The notes: generated by a model from the sequence alone, not told the origin. DNA of 64,000 nucleotides from Albula goreensis (GCA_022829145.1 CM040752.1:31274586-31338585); one strand, 5' to 3'; shown: positions 13,001-25,310, counted from the stretch's first letter. Program-made: numbers and translations.

Positions 13001-16000
13001 TCAGATTTGACCAGTAAAGATTCCTGCTGTTTAGACACGCTGAGTGATGATGTCAAAGATACAAAAATATTCTCCAGGAATTTTCATCACCGTTTTGTTA
13101 TCTGAACCCTTTTTTATAATGTTTTTGGGACAACCCATCCACTTTTATCCAAAGCAAGTTACAGTTGATGAGACTAACCAGGGGCCAGTCCCTCAGGGAG
13201 TAATGTTGGATTAAGATTTGAGTTCGCAGTTTTGTATTTACCATTGTTGGAATAGGTTCTACCAGTTAATGTGTCTCAGTTTTTCCACTTTTATCACACA
13301 CAGATGTTACCTGTTGTATTCACACAAGCTTTAGTAAAGTAAACAATACACCATGTTTTATTTCTCTTTCATTAAGCAAGAGTGAGTGACTGATAAAATC
13401 CTATCAGCTGTTTCCTATCAGTAAAATGTGCAAACAGCTCAGTCAGTCTGAACACTCTGCGGTCTGCTTTCACATGTTAATTATCCATAAATATTAATTT
13501 CTGTAATTTATCATTTGAATTTTAATACTTTTAGTCAAATAACCTTTGAATGGTGGTCCTGGGGACAGCTGACAGCCTTGCCCCTCCTGGTTTTCAGATA
13601 TTACACTGCAAAAACATCTGCTGTGTGCAAGCTCTCAAAAGATATTTTTAAATCCCAGTGAGACTAAACTGAATAAATAAAGGTCAAACAAAAATAAAAT
13701 GGAAAAAAAGCTAATGGTGGAAACGCAGCTCTGTCTTTGTGTTCAGGGGGTAAAAGCGCAGGCGGCAGCATTAGCGGCCGTGCCTTGCTGTTTGTTCTGG
13801 AGGCGTTTTTTTTCTCTCTCTGTTTTTTCTGGCACTAAAAACATCAGAGGTCACAGGAGTCAGATTAATTTGCACCCAGCTGCTCCATGCCTTGATGCGA
13901 GTCGTTTTGACTGCCGGTGCAACGCTGAGAGAGAAAAAAACACCCCCTTCTCCTTCCTCCCTCCCAGCCCACCTCTGTGCCTCCTGTCCCTCAATCCCCT
14001 CGTCCTTTTGCCATCCTTCCCTCCTTCCTTTCTCCATCTGATAATCCTTTCTTCTTCCCCCCTCCTGCTCACTCCCTTTCTTCCCTCTCTCAGTCCTCTC
14101 TCTTTTCTTTATTTTCTATCGCAGTCTCCTTCTCTTAATTGTCTGTTTTCTGATTGTTTCTGATTCACTGTTGCTACACTTTTCAATGCCCCCCTACACT
14201 GCCCCCCCACCCTTGCTCTGGTTTTGATTGATCAGGCCTGGCTGTCAGAAGAGCTATTCCAACTCACACCTGTTACCAAAGCGACATGAGCATGGAGAAT
14301 TTGGCAGAATGTACAATTCCCCCGGGGACATGGGGACTTGTTTTAGGAGGAAATAGTAAAAAAAAAAAAAAAAAAAAACTTGCTATTGCACTGAAAATAC
14401 TCACACTTACACCGACAAGTCGGTTTTCGGAGGTGGATCAGCATGCAACCCCATTTTCAAAGCTCAGGATGTGATAAAGTGGTGACGTACCGAAGGGAGA
14501 TCCGGTTGGGCCTTTGATCGGGAGCTGCTAATTGCTTTAATGAGACATGAGTCACATCCTGGTGCAGGTGTCTGTCAGCTGTGGGGTTTAGGGGCTTCAT
14601 TACGGCATAAAGGACTCTGTATGAAACTCAAGCACCCCAAGATCCGTTTCCTCCACTTAGTTAACCACTGGAAATAAACACATTAGGGTAAAGTATTGAT
14701 CGTTTCTCAGAAAACCACACCTTATTCAAAGACTGCGGATAGTCCTTTTTGTACTTTAAGTGCTTGGACCCCAGGGAAAGCAGTAAGCTAATGGCAAGAA
14801 GAGTGTGGCTTCTTCAGTTATACTGGTGGTAGTGAATAGACCTGACCTTACTGGTGCAAGTCAGAGCAGTTACGTTTGAATTCCTGGACCTGAGGGCTAC
14901 TGAGTCAGCAGACATCTGCTCCAGTCACACACACACCGAAATGCCACATTTCAGTTTTGTTTTACCACCCTGGTTTAAGACTTGAGCTCATTAGTGAGGT
15001 CAGGTGGTGGTAGTGCGTGCTTCCAGAAAATACCTGCGGACGCTGCAGCCCTCCGGAATCCCCCCCCCCCCCCCCAGGGGTATTGACCTGAAGTCTGGAG
15101 GGGGGGGGGTCAAAGCGTCCGTAGCCTTTCGCGGTCCGTTTCCTTTCAGTTCGGAGTCAGTTTAGGCCTTGGAAATGTGGTCTATGGAAACTTTAACACG
15201 CATGCATCGGGCCAGTCCTTAAGGTCTGCCTTGTCTGCTGTGTTTGTGGTGGCTCAAGCCCCAGTCCAGCCACACCAAGAACACCACTGCTGTTGGGCCC
15301 TTGAGTGAGGCCCTTAACCCCACATTACTCCCAGGGGGAATTGGCCCTCGGTTAGCCTAATCATCTGTAAGTCGCTTTGGATGAAAGCGTCAGCTAAATG
15401 ACAATAATGTAATGTAATATATCCAACAAAGCCTGGTGTGTGTGTCAGCTTCTGCTCTTGCACGGTACTAAGGTAAACCAGGTATTGATCACACACTGTG
15501 ATTAGTGGATTAGTTGAAACAGGCGTTTTAAAGCTGGTATGGGATTGGGGGGATGCCGACCTGCCATTACTAGTAGTCGCCTCACTTCTCGCTGTTGTGG
15601 TATAACTTTTCTGGTCCAAAACAAATTGACCCTCTGAAAACTGTGTGCACCAATAAGCTTACAGGCAGTCTATGGCATTCACATTACAACACCGTTTTCT
15701 TTGAGTGTTTTCTATTTTAATGGCTGAAAACAAGCACATCCTTTGTAACATGTTCTCTTAGAATAGCATATGCCCTTAAAGATAGAAAAAAGTATGTTTT
15801 GATTGAATTGCATCAGTTGGAAAGAGACTAATTGCATTTGATTGAATGTAGCCATTAATGTCTGTAGTTTAGGCTAGCTGCAGATCGACCAAGCCTCACA
15901 CGGCTGCTTCCTTTTGCCTGCAGATGGACCCGATGGAGCTGGAGGCAGACACACAGTCCCAGGGCAGCGCCACGTGGCTAGTGGACCCCAAGGACTCCAA

Positions 16001-16040
16001 ACGCACCATCAGCACCAAGTATGAGACAACCATATTCTGA
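1..16040 (+). CDS. anks1a: ANKS1A (Odin) C-terminal half, partial, seven exons
   Basis: Ankyrin-repeat and SAM-domain protein 1A is a cytosolic adaptor of receptor tyrosine kinase signalling (EGFR, Eph receptors) that binds partners through a C-terminal PTB domain. Exons seen: 1-139, 969-1106, 2113-2184, 4378-4464, 6612-6749, 9838-10020 and 15924-16040. All have AG/GT borders and join in phase 0 without a stop. The PTB domain runs from about [13 protein letters not shown] (exon 2) through [31 protein letters not shown] and [16 protein letters not shown] to [18 protein letters not shown] (exon 6). The tail [18 protein letters not shown] ends in a class I PDZ-like T-I-F. The tail matches ANKS1A as I remember it; ANKS1B usually ends in EALRKF. 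Ankyrin repeats and SAM domains lie left of the window. Identity is very secure; 1A rather than 1B is likely. Confidence 0.93.
140..968 (+). other. ANKS1A intron with a degraded hAT-type MITE
   Basis: No coding signal. About 430-550 resembles one arm of the hAT-like MITE family seen intact at 52828-53033: 'GCAGTCCTGGAGG', then TTAATTTG..TGCTTAATTA, then GATTGGCT. It is eroded and lacks clear ends. Confidence 0.4.
969..1106 (+). CDS. anks1a: ANKS1A exon: start of PTB domain
   Basis: 46 codons between an AG at 967-968 after a pyrimidine tract and the donor GTAAGC at 1107. It encodes [17 protein letters not shown], then [23 protein letters not shown]. The [15 protein letters not shown] stretch is the highly conserved entry into the Odin/AIDA-1 PTB domain. 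Confidence 0.93.
2113..2184 (+). CDS. anks1a: ANKS1A exon: PTB domain strand 1 and helix
   Basis: 24 codons, [24 protein letters not shown] after joining, between TTTCTAG and GTAGGA. YLGS is the conserved first beta-strand motif of PTB domains, and [13 protein letters not shown] is the alpha1 helix region characteristic of the ANKS1 family. Confidence 0.94.
2868..3045 (+). repeat. tRNA-derived SINE, diverged
   Basis: It starts with a tRNA-like Pol III head (GGCAGTACAGTATAATGG as box A region, GTAACTCGAAAGCTC as box B region) and ends in a 3' part containing CTGGATAAGATCGG. The full copy at 25410-25590 has the same layout. It lies in the intron after the third visible ANKS1A exon. Confidence 0.55.
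3844..4030. repeat. Cluster of (CA)n microsatellites
   Basis: Three CA runs (about 3849-3867, 3906-3942 and 3992-4029) are separated by related spacers containing CTCTCT and TTTTTAGAAGTG or TTTTCCAGAAGTG. The spacers look like copies of one another, so the whole block is a compound satellite in an ANKS1A intron. Open frames across it are repeat artefacts. Confidence 0.85.
4378..4464 (+). CDS. anks1a: ANKS1A exon: PTB core strands
   Basis: 29 codons, [20 protein letters not shown] then VKFIDAVNK. The acceptor CACAG follows a C-rich run at 4361-4373; the donor is GTGGGC at 4465. The encoded strand [13 protein letters not shown] is typical of PTB domains. The acceptor tract is nearly pure C, a homopolymer prone to length variation. 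Confidence 0.94.
4590..4790. mobile_element. Diverged hAT-type MITE
   Basis: The left end (TTGAACTCCAGGCCCTTGGG, GCCGCAGCAG) and the right end (CCTGCAGACTCTACCGCAGG, CTGGAGCTGAAT) are an imperfect inverted repeat. Both match the ends of the intact MITE at 52828-53033. No target-site duplication could be assigned. Confidence 0.5.
6612..6749 (+). CDS. anks1a: ANKS1A exon: PTB core ([17 protein letters not shown])
   Basis: 46 codons from [20 protein letters not shown] to [12 protein letters not shown], bordered by TACAG and GTGAGA. This is the strand that pairs with NPxY-type ligands in PTB domains. The last roughly 33 bases plus the donor are repeated downstream in a decaying minisatellite (listed separately). 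Confidence 0.95.
6716..7070 (+). repeat. Minisatellite that duplicates an exon end and its 5' splice site
   Basis: A unit of about 90-95 bp consists of ACTACTGCCA..GATGTGGTGAGAAT followed by a CA/GC-rich spacer. Copy 1 is the true end of the ANKS1A exon (6716-6760). Copy 2 (about 6811-6855) is almost perfect. Copies 3 (about 6906-6940) and 4 (about 6994-7030) are degraded. Each carries a GTGAGAAT or degenerate donor. Confidence 0.8.
9838..10020 (+). CDS. anks1a: ANKS1A exon: PTB C-terminal helix and basic linker
   Basis: 61 codons beginning [20 protein letters not shown], the C-terminal capping helix of the PTB fold. A His-rich segment ([10 protein letters not shown]) follows, then [15 protein letters not shown] at 9836-9837, donor GTGAGT at 10021. 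Confidence 0.95.
12390..12770 (+). repeat. Long pyrimidine-rich tract
   Basis: Nearly uninterrupted C/T sequence (CTTTCCCCC, TTCTTTT, CCTCTC) in the last ANKS1A intron, with a second tract at about 13930-14160. Open frames on both strands here (Ser/Phe/Leu-rich or Arg/Glu/Lys-rich) come from the composition and are not genes. Confidence 0.75.
15235..15420 (+). repeat. tRNA-derived SINE
   Basis: It carries a box-B-like GGCTCAAGCCCCAGTCC, the motif ACACCACTGCTGTTGGGCCC, and a 3' end GTCGCTTTGGATGAAAGCGT with CAGCTAAATGACAATAATG. This is the same family, in the opposite orientation, as the copies at 27890, 46731 and 54293. Confidence 0.75.
15924..16040 (+). CDS. anks1a: ANKS1A terminal coding exon with stop
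   Basis: 38 codons plus [31 protein letters not shown] and [10 protein letters not shown]. The acceptor is TGCCTGCAG at 15915-15923. The internal ATG at 15924 is an ordinary codon here. The 3' UTR that follows is pyrimidine-rich. Confidence 0.94.
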   Translation: MDPMELEADTQSQGSATWLVDPKDSKRTISTKYETTIF

Positions 16041-19000
16041 GCTGAGCCGGCCCACCTCTCCCCCCCTTCTCCCCGCCTCCTAGCCACTCCCTCCTCCTGC
16101 TCTGTGCCTTCTTCACTGTGACCCCGCCTCCCACCGGGCTGGCCCCTCCCCCTGCCTCTGTCTACCCTGCCCTCTTCTCTCTCACAGCTCTACCACTGGT
16201 CCATCCTAAAGAATGCCCCTCCCTTCCCTTTTTTCCCCTCTTCCTCCTTTTGTCTGGCCCACCTTGCGCTCCACGTCCGGCTGCTGCTGCCACGACGACA
16301 AGCTTCTTCTTCCACTCAACTTCCTCCTCGGCCACCTATCAGGACTTCACTCCCCTGCTGTCCGCCTACTCTCCCTCCTTGCAAGCTGTGTACTCATCTG
16401 TTTGACTGATTTAGTTGAGCGACTTTCCCTTTCAGTGCTTTCACCTGTATCCCCCATACCCACCGGCTCCACTTTCTCCAGCCCTTAAGCTTTTATAACC
16501 TGCTAAACTCTGCTGCAAAGGCATGAAACCCTGTCCACACGCTCCAAGCTTCAAAAAAACTTCACCTTTCTCCCTTGTTTTTAATTTTTTTTTTTGCACT
16601 TTAAAGATTTAAATTCACATTTGGAATTGGGGTCATAAGCACATTTTTTTTCTGATACCAAAGCAGCAGCAGTTAAGGGGGTGGGGTTTGCACAGTGACA
16701 CACTCACTACGATAGGGCTGGCTGGCTGACCCTGTCGCCATGCTCCTCCCAAAACTCCGCCCCCTCTCCACACTTGCATTCTAAGGCACATCCGAGCTCC
16801 TGTTCACTGTCCTGGAAAAACCTGTTTTTTTTTTTTTTGTTTTCTTCTCCTCGTCAGTTTTTTTTTTGGCATCCTTTCCTTCTCCTGTCTCTCCTTTTCA
16901 GTGATGCAAATCTTCTTTCCCTTCTGGTGCTCTTCCTGTTTTACCAGGCTTAGACCACTGTGAGGCGCTGTGAGGAAATGCTTTTCCCCCACCTCCTCGT
17001 ATTCCTACCTAGTTAACAGACTTGAGAGTTAAAAGAAACAAGCATACAAACAAAAATGGATGTGTGATTCAGCTCCACAGAACTCACATGACTGATCATT
17101 TTCAAAAAGGTATTTTTGAGAGACAACTTTCAAGGACCACTGGAATCATATAATCTCCACCTTGCTGTAATGGAACATGACCTGGTCACATGACCTGGGT
17201 GTGTTCTGAGGGCATCCTGGGAAGAGGAGTCCAATTTCAGCCCCAGTCACCATCAAGTGGTCCCACTTCTCCACTGTACTGCCACAGGATTGTACTGTAC
17301 TGTGTGCGATCACACTCTGTGTCACTAATCATCACTGAGACTGTGTGACTTAGTTTAAAGAGATGGAGGAGGGCCCAAGCCATTATTTCACTAGATTTTT
17401 TTTTTTTTTTTTGTCCTATCTGACTATTTCAGTACTCTTTTGTAGCCCCAGCTGCCAAAGTAAGTCAGAACTTAAACACTGTGAATTTGAGTTGAGTTTC
17501 TTAGCAAATTACTAATGTAGCGCCCCTTAGGGCTTTAACTCAAGGGAACGGACACAGCAGAGTGGAAACCCCAATCTGGGGTATCGAGTCTCTGAGGACG
17601 AGTCAGTCTGTCCCGAGGACCTAGGTCAAAAACACGAAAGCTTGGACAGTGGCGTAACAGGATGCGGAAGTGTTTTCTCGTTGTAGAAGTCTGAACTAAA
17701 ACGGACAAAGACTGGTCAACATCTGAGGTGTCTTTTTTTTTAACCTTTATTTAACCAGGAAGTCCATTGAGATATAAAAATCTCTTTTACAATGAAGATC
17801 TGGTCAATTCAGCGGCTTTACAGTAAACCAGGCTTGATGGCATCCCTAAACACTCTGGGGTATGCAGTAACTAAATTGTTACGTTTTAAATTAATGAATA
17901 ATTTGTTTAAGTAAAGACTTAACTTTTTCAGTATATTGTGTGCAATGCCATTTGTGTTCTGCCTTTGTTGTATCCTGGCTTAGTTATTAACATCAGGCTT
18001 TGACAATCTGTCCTTGAATGGCGTCCAGTCTCTGGCTGCGCTCATTCGCTGGTTTGCACACCGGTGAGGATGACACATACGCATCAGTGACATCACTGGC
18101 CAAGCATTCTTATTTTGGCCATGCCCTGGATCAGGAGTGGCATCCAGAGCAAAAAGCGCACTGTCCATTCCATCCTTGCACCTCCGTTGTCATTTATCAG
18201 CGACTTCTTCAAAGCACACTCCGGGGATGGCCTTACAGGAACAGAACAGCACTTTTGCATGTGGTTTTCAAGGGTAAATTTAAAAAAAAATAAAACTATA
18301 GATTAATCAATACATGTAATAGAGGTCACTCGATCTTTAATATTGTCTTGCAGTACCAGCGGGTTGTACCTGGAGGGGAAACACAAAAGCACATCAGGTT
18401 GACATTACATTGGTGAAGTGCAAAAAAAAAAAAAAAAAACCACAGAAATGAAATTCTAAAACTGCTTTCGTCTGATAGACTTCTGCATTACGTCCAAGGA
18501 GTTTGATGGTGTTGGTTTGCTTTATTAAGTGAGAACAGGCTGGTGTGACAAACCCGGACCTGGACCAGAAACTTAAATGAGAGGGATCAATCAGATATCC
18601 CATCACAGTGAGAGACTGGCCTGCAGGTTAATTACCTGCATGGCCTCTCCTTTGTCTCCTCCAAAATTTCAGCGAGTCAGACCAATGGCTCAGTCAAAGG
18701 GATTTTTTTTATACAGGCTACCGCTCTTGCCCGTATCTCGTATTCTTTGAAGGTAAAAATACACTCCTAATCCATCGCAGAGTTCAGTTCAAGCCCCTAT
18801 TGACTGCTAATTGGTTCCTCTGACTTCCTCCAACTTTTGCCGCTGTTAACTGCTGCTGACTCTTTTAAAAAGCTTTCTGGGCCTGTCCGTCAAAGGGAGT
18901 GTCTAGCTCAAAAGAGTGAGTCACGAAGTGAAATATATTCTATGGAATATTTGTTTGCCGTGGGGTTGGACATGTGGCCTCAGGCAAAACCAAGAGCTGT

Positions 19001-19372
19001 TTCAGCCCACCACTGGAAGTGTATCTATATTAAGAGAACACTTGGGTTGGCATGATTTGTTGTGCTCATCACCACTGCTACATTCGTGTGACGAACACTA
19101 TGCCCAGCATATATTATACAAAATATAATGTATGATATATAATGCCTTTTATTTTTACCTTAATTGCCTTGACGCTTTATTTCCCATATTTCTCTATCAT
19201 GCTGCTGTTCCACCTTTCATCTCATTTGATTATTTATTTTTTTAAATCTGTTCTTTGTATTATACTGCTTATGTTTGTGTGACACTTTCAAAAAACAGGA
19301 TGCTTTTTTGAAATAATGATGTGGAAAGCACCCCAGCCTATTAATGGTAGAATCAGGTCTCTTGAGCAGCAT

Positions 19373-19500
19373 GATGGGTGGAGCTACAGTGATCTGACTA
19401 TTTTAAACCAATCAAAATGTTCCAGTTCCCATATCATAACGCACTGATTGGTTCAACTCAGTCAGGCACCAGTAGCATATGACAGCTCCACCCATTTCTG
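19373..19500. mobile_element. Small inverted-repeat element (MITE-like)
   Basis: The ends ATGGGTGGAGCT and AGCTCCACCCAT are inverted. Inside them are AAACCAATCA and GATTGGTTCAA, also inverted. Similar fragments with ACCAATCA/TTGGATTGG motifs occur near 21770-21880 and 24545-24700, so this is probably a dispersed family. Confidence 0.5.
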
Positions 19501-22500
19501 GTGTCATGAAGCTTCCTTCTCCTATTACTACCCCAGTCAGCATGAGTCAATGGCTTTCAAGGGCACCTGCGTTACTTCAGGTTAAAAAAACAACAAAAAA
19601 ACAAAATACATTTGGTATGGGAAGGTCCCAAGCATACTCATCTGTCATCTCTCAGCTGTCAAAATGTAATATTGTAATAATAAGTTGATAAGACTGAATG
19701 AGTAAATTTGGCCTTTTTGGTAGCATGTATGTCAGGTGCCTTGGAAAAGCAAACATAAGCTTTCAGTCTTTTTTGTGTTGCTGTGGTTGCCATGGCATGT
19801 TTTCTGTTATTTTAACCCCGATGTTCTTTGGTTTTGTGTGTGTTTCCCTCCATGTAGCTGACTCCTGTGCTCGCGTGTCCGGACACCAAGCTGTGAGTGG
19901 AGGGGGGAGGGGGTGCACGCTGCTGGGGGAGAAGAAGGTGTTTTTTCTGTTTTTTTTTTTTTTTTTTTTTTTGGGGGGTGGGGGTGCAGGCTGAGATGGA
20001 GGGGTTGGCATGTATCATGCATGACACTTTGGGGGATTGGGTAGTGAAATCTCCTGCTTAACTTCAAATACACAACACCCCACCCCCACCCACCCAGACG
20101 CAATCCCAGAAAACAGGCCACCAGTCCTTAGACACGCCCTCTGTGAAGAAGTCAACCTGAGACCTGTACAGCAAACTGCACCAGCCACCACCCATCCCCC
20201 AATCTCTTACACTGGGACAACTACACCTCACTCTGACCTTCTCAGTGTACACGCATGCACCCACATACACATTCCTAGGGTGTCGGGGCTTTCGCTCTGT
20301 CACAGGAAGACTGGAATATCCGATGGGATTCTTTGTTATGGTACTGCTGTTGTAGTGGGGGAAAGTCCTGCCCTCCTGCCCCACAATGCCCCACCCCCTC
20401 CCCCCCGGGGAACTTCCTCTCCCCACCCTCTCATCCTGTGACACACTGGACGGTTGGGGCCATAGCTTCCATGAATGATGTGATTTAGCTCAGGTTCTGA
20501 AGAGCTCAGGTGGGATCAGAGGTGGTGTTGACGTCACGTGTGAGGATGACCATGCCCGGGGGTATTTTTCTCAATGTGAATCCATCATTTCTTTTAAACA
20601 TATTTTCCTTTTTTGTGTTTTTTTTTTTTTTTAACTTCCTATTGTTCTAAGAAATATGTGCAAAACCAGCATGCCCCACATGTAAAAAGTTTACCAACAG
20701 CTACATTGTTTGTGGAAATATGTTGGGTTGTTACATGTGCAACGGTACCTAACCTGCTCAGTATGAACAGGTATGGTAGGCTTTTGCCTAACTCAACATC
20801 ACTGGTCACTCACCTGTGATGGACATCGATACTTAACCTTCATTACCTTCAGTTTACCCAAAATAGCACTCACACAGAATGGAGACGAAAGAAAACGTCA
20901 AGTACAATTGTTGAAATTTGTCACTCTATCAAAGAGAAGACGGTATCATTAATAATGTAGAAATGTAATGTAAAAGTAATGTTTGTCTGCAGCTGAATCC
21001 GTGGACAGATTGCACAGGTTTTGTCTGTGATCGAAAGGTACTGTTTCTCTCGGGCCTCGAATTTAAGTCATAAGAGGAAAGATGTATGGTACTATCACCC
21101 TCAGCCATTCTCCTTGGAAAAAGTCTGTGTCTGTAAACTTGAGAAATCCCCCTTTACACCATATCTTGGTCGTGTATGGCATTATAACGCTTTTACGTCT
21201 GGTGACACTCGCTTGGTGGACTGTGTTACTACTATGGAGGTTGGTTGGAGTTGGTTTAACACTACAAATAATGGGGGATTTAGTTTGTTTTCTTAAAAAA
21301 AGGAGAGAGAGAGAGGAGACGGCATATTATCTTTTATTTAATTTAAAACGGCTGTTTTTCTTTTTGTTTTATGTTTTAACTGTACTGATGCTGGGACTGG
21401 GTCAGGCTGGTGGCAGAAGGTGCGTTGATCTGAGGTACTCTTGCCTTTCCTCATAATAAACTAAAGGGACCTGCAGAATTGAGCTGAGTCATGCTAAAGG
21501 TTTCAGCCATCGGACCCTTAATCACGGCTAAGCAAGTCCAGGTACTGAGGGCCTCAGCGTCTGCAGGTATGGCGCAGACCATGAACTAAACCGTCTGATT
21601 TAGGTAATGCTTTGCCTCCTTGGTCCAGGGAGTCACATGGTTTAATGGACATGGTTTTGAGGAAAACCCTTAAACACTGTGGGCCTCTGTTCCTGCAGTT
21701 GGTTAGCCCTGCCTTAAAGCCCCAAAAAAGAAAGAAAATAAAAAAGAGAGGTGGAGTTATCACCGGCTTTGAACCAATAAATTGTGTTCTGTAGTGGACA
21801 GCAACATCGTTGGATTGGTTCAAGGTCAGTGATCACCGAACCCACTTTAGCTCCTCCCATTACAGGGTTCATGAAACCTCACTTCCTCATAGCTAGTCCG
21901 TTCTAGAACACCACTGGAAAATGCCCGCTCTTACACTGAAGTTTCCGTCACTGCATTGAACTCTATCGGTACTGTGGGTGTCCCCAATAGCCAGAGGTCA
22001 CCTTGTGCCTCCATCGCCCTGATTCACTCCCAGCGTTTGCACATGTGCTAATAGTGATGGGTAGTACATGGGGACTAATCTGTAATATTGACAAATAATG
22101 ACTATAATGAGAACAATGATAATGGATTGTAAAGTAATCCTTAGCGGTCTGTATTTTGATACTTGAAATGATTCTGCTTTTATAAATATATATATGTATA
22201 TGGATGTATGTATGTATGTAATGTTTCATTTTTTTTCTTTGGCCACGTTTGTCAGAAGGAGAGAGAGATAAGAGAGAGCATTTTAAAAGCTCCACATATC
22301 ATGGTACCCATCCCTGACCCTTCTCGGGGTGAATGACGAAATGGGTCAGACAGAGATCGGACCTCAATACAGGCACACAGAAACCGATTGTAAATAATCT
22401 TGGGCTTCCAATTTTTTTTATTATTATTTTTCATAATTGTACAACTAATAAATGATAAAAAATGAAAAAAAACGTATTCCCCTTCATTTGTTCATTTGCA

Positions 22501-24916
22501 TGGAACTTCAATGTGATATCTGTCCCAGTATTTCTCCCATTAGTCATTAGCACTTCAAGTCAATCATTGTTACAGTGTGTGTACGCCAGAAATCCTGTAG
22601 GGGGCAGTCTCTACATGAACTGTCCTGTATATTAGTCAGGCCTATAGTCCCCTGTGAAAGTTCCCTCATTTTTTCAGTAAAATATCCAGCTATATGAATA
22701 AAAAGCAGTGGCCCTTTGTAAAGATATGGCACTACCAACCCCCACCCCACTCCATTTGTGAACATGTTTTAGACCCCTGTCCAGACCTGCGCTCCTTGAG
22801 TCATTCAGGGCTTTCACCCCATCACCGGACCCCTGAATAATGGGTTTGTTAAAATGCCAGCTGTGTAAATTTCCCTGCATTAGGCCATCCAGCCTAATAG
22901 TAAGTGTATGGGGTAGCATGTGACATGGGCGGAGACTGTCATGTGGGAGGAGTTTCAGATGTGGGCAGAGAGTCAAAGCCCCACCCATCAAGTGGTCTTG
23001 CAAGGGTAAGTCCTGTTCATTGTCTGTGCACTACGGGTGAACTCTTGATGTGAAAATATCACAGTGTAGTTGTTTAGTATGTGATGTAGTGGAGAACATG
23101 ATTATTGTAGGTTTGAGGTTTTGATGGAGCTCGGCCAAACATGGTTCTTCATTTAAAATGCTGGAACAGTGTTTCCCTAAAGACAATCTTGGGGTTCTCA
23201 GGGTGCCCCTTTGTCTTCTGGTTTTTTACAACAAATCATAATTTCAACATTCAAATAGGTTATGCCAGAGCATATTGTGTTCATTTTTCAAAAGATATTG
23301 TCCATACAATTAAAAGGAATTTTAATCTGTCAGATCAGTACTTTGAAAACCATTGTTTTACTTTTCTGTCATTTGTTCCGACAAACCCTTCCTTTTGAGA
23401 GGCTTGAGGTCCTTTTGATTGATGTCCGATACTGGCAGAGAGTCTTAACTGCCGGACATGTTGACACCTGGTGACTGGAACCTGGCCATCTGTGGAACAT
23501 CAGGAGATCAAAGAAAAAGCTGATGGAAATGAGCCAGGTATGCATTGTGTTTAAAATCAGTTTAAGCACAGAATTATATGAACAGTTTGCATTTTAACAT
23601 ACTTTAATGAATCAAGAGATCGATTAGGGATAAATTATTTGCAGGGGTATCCCCAGACTTACTTTGGCAACCCCCTGCTCTCGAATATCCAGCTCTATGG
23701 GTTATGGGAACCATACAGCTCATAAATAGCCTCATGCTATTCTGGTTGTGTCTATTAAGATGACAAATAATGCAATGGAAGGGCCTTTTTACAGCATGAA
23801 AAGTGTATGAAAAATTGTGCACTGTTATCTGCAGTGCCATAACCTGGAGGCTCATTTGACAGTTATTGATGTCTCTTCTGTGAAGCGGCAGCATTAGATG
23901 AATGTTGATATTGTCTGTTCTGACTGAACCCGCGTCAGCAGTGCTAGCCCTCCTCTCGCTGTAAGTGCCATTTGTGTGGCCGCAATCGGGAGAGATGAGA
24001 ACAAACGACCAGCCGAATACCTGAGAGGGTTTGATGTCTGTCTAAATGCGCTGTTTCAATTCTATAATCGCTGCAGGGTTCTCGTCTGGACATTATTTTA
24101 AAGGCTTTTATTTTACTGTCAATTACAGTTTCATCTGAGCACTTTCCTCCCATCTTCCCCTTATCGTCTTCCTGTGCTGTCTCAACGCTGCAGGGACCCC
24201 ATAAATAGAAGACCACTAACAGCCTCAAATCAGGTTTCCAGTAAATGCAATCAATTCTGATGGGCAAGTCAGAAGGGGGTCTAGTGCTCTGAATCCTGCC
24301 GTGTGTCCATATTCGTTTGGGTCACAGTTTAATTGGCTCAGAAGGAGCTCTCCATTCCAGTGCAGAATTTGCAGTGAGCAGAGAAACAACATGGTGATAC
24401 ACTCACTGCTTCCTTTGGAGAAACAAGGCAGTGCTGTTATTCATATCGTAACTTATGCAAGTGTTGCAATGGAGAGCTGCAAGGATCTGCTGGGTTTTGA
24501 TTTCATTTTAAATTCCAAGACTAGTTCAGGCTAGTGGTGAGAGGTCAAAATTTCACTTGCTGCTTAATGGGTGGTGGTATGACTGACTTCTACGAACCAA
24601 TCAAGAAATTTGTACTCTCCATAGAAAAACATCTTATGGTGACTCTTCCCAGGTTTGGTTTCATGGCAACTCGTTCTCCTATCATGAAACCTTAGAAACC
24701 AAATGAGGTAAAAATTTAAAAAACAAAAGGTTCCTACTCCATGGAATCACTTGCATGTTGTAATATTAAACCGGTTTGAGTTCTGGATTGTGCATTGTAT
24801 TATGTGCAGTAACCCACTCTGGGTTTTCCAGACCAGTTATGCAAGTTCGTAAGTGTTTGTGGAGGAGTCAGGTCTTGTGAATGTTGGCTATTCTGCACTG
24901 AGCAGTCAACTTTTTC

Positions 24917-24989
24917 AAAGATACAGGAAGCAACAGAGTTTATAAACCTTAAATAAATGTTCATAAACTCTGTTGCTTCCTGTATCTTT
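24917..24989. repeat. Perfect 27-bp inverted repeat (hairpin)
   Basis: The left arm, 24917-24943, and the right arm, 24963-24989, are exact reverse complements over 27 bases with a 19-base loop. Transcription either way would give a strong stem-loop. There is no coding sequence. It may be a palindromic element or a precursor-like hairpin. Confidence 0.85.
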
Positions 24990-25087
24990 TTGAGCATTCT
25001 GTCCTTGGCAGAAAAATCATACATCTTACAGTATCAGCTTGCTCTGCTCCAGTTGCCTTTTGAGCAAAAAGAGAAGTTGACAATGGG

Positions 25088-25089
<2 letters not shown>

Positions 25090-25184
<95 letters not shown>
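25090..25184. repeat. (GT)n microsatellite
   Basis: An uninterrupted GT run of about 95 bases. Open frames through it are artefacts. Confidence 0.97.
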
Positions 25185-25185
<1 letters not shown>

Positions 25186-25189
25186 CTGT

Positions 25190-25310
25190 GTCTAGTGTCA
25201 AACTCCAGTCCTGGAGGGCTGCTGTCTGCGATTTTGCTGTCTTTTAGAGGGTTGTTTATTTTAATTAATCAATTAGGTGTACAGTTTATTACTGAGCTAT
25301 AATGCACAGC
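25190..25310. mobile_element. hAT-type MITE fragment
   Basis: It starts TGTCAAACTCCAGTCCTGGA, the terminal inverted repeat of the element at 52828-53033, and continues with TTAATTAATCAATTAGG as in that element's middle. The far end is missing. It abuts the GT run. Confidence 0.6.

Noticed and set aside
16118..16488. Pro/Leu-rich frames just after the ANKS1A stop
   Set aside because: Pyrimidine-rich 3' UTR; no start context or motif.
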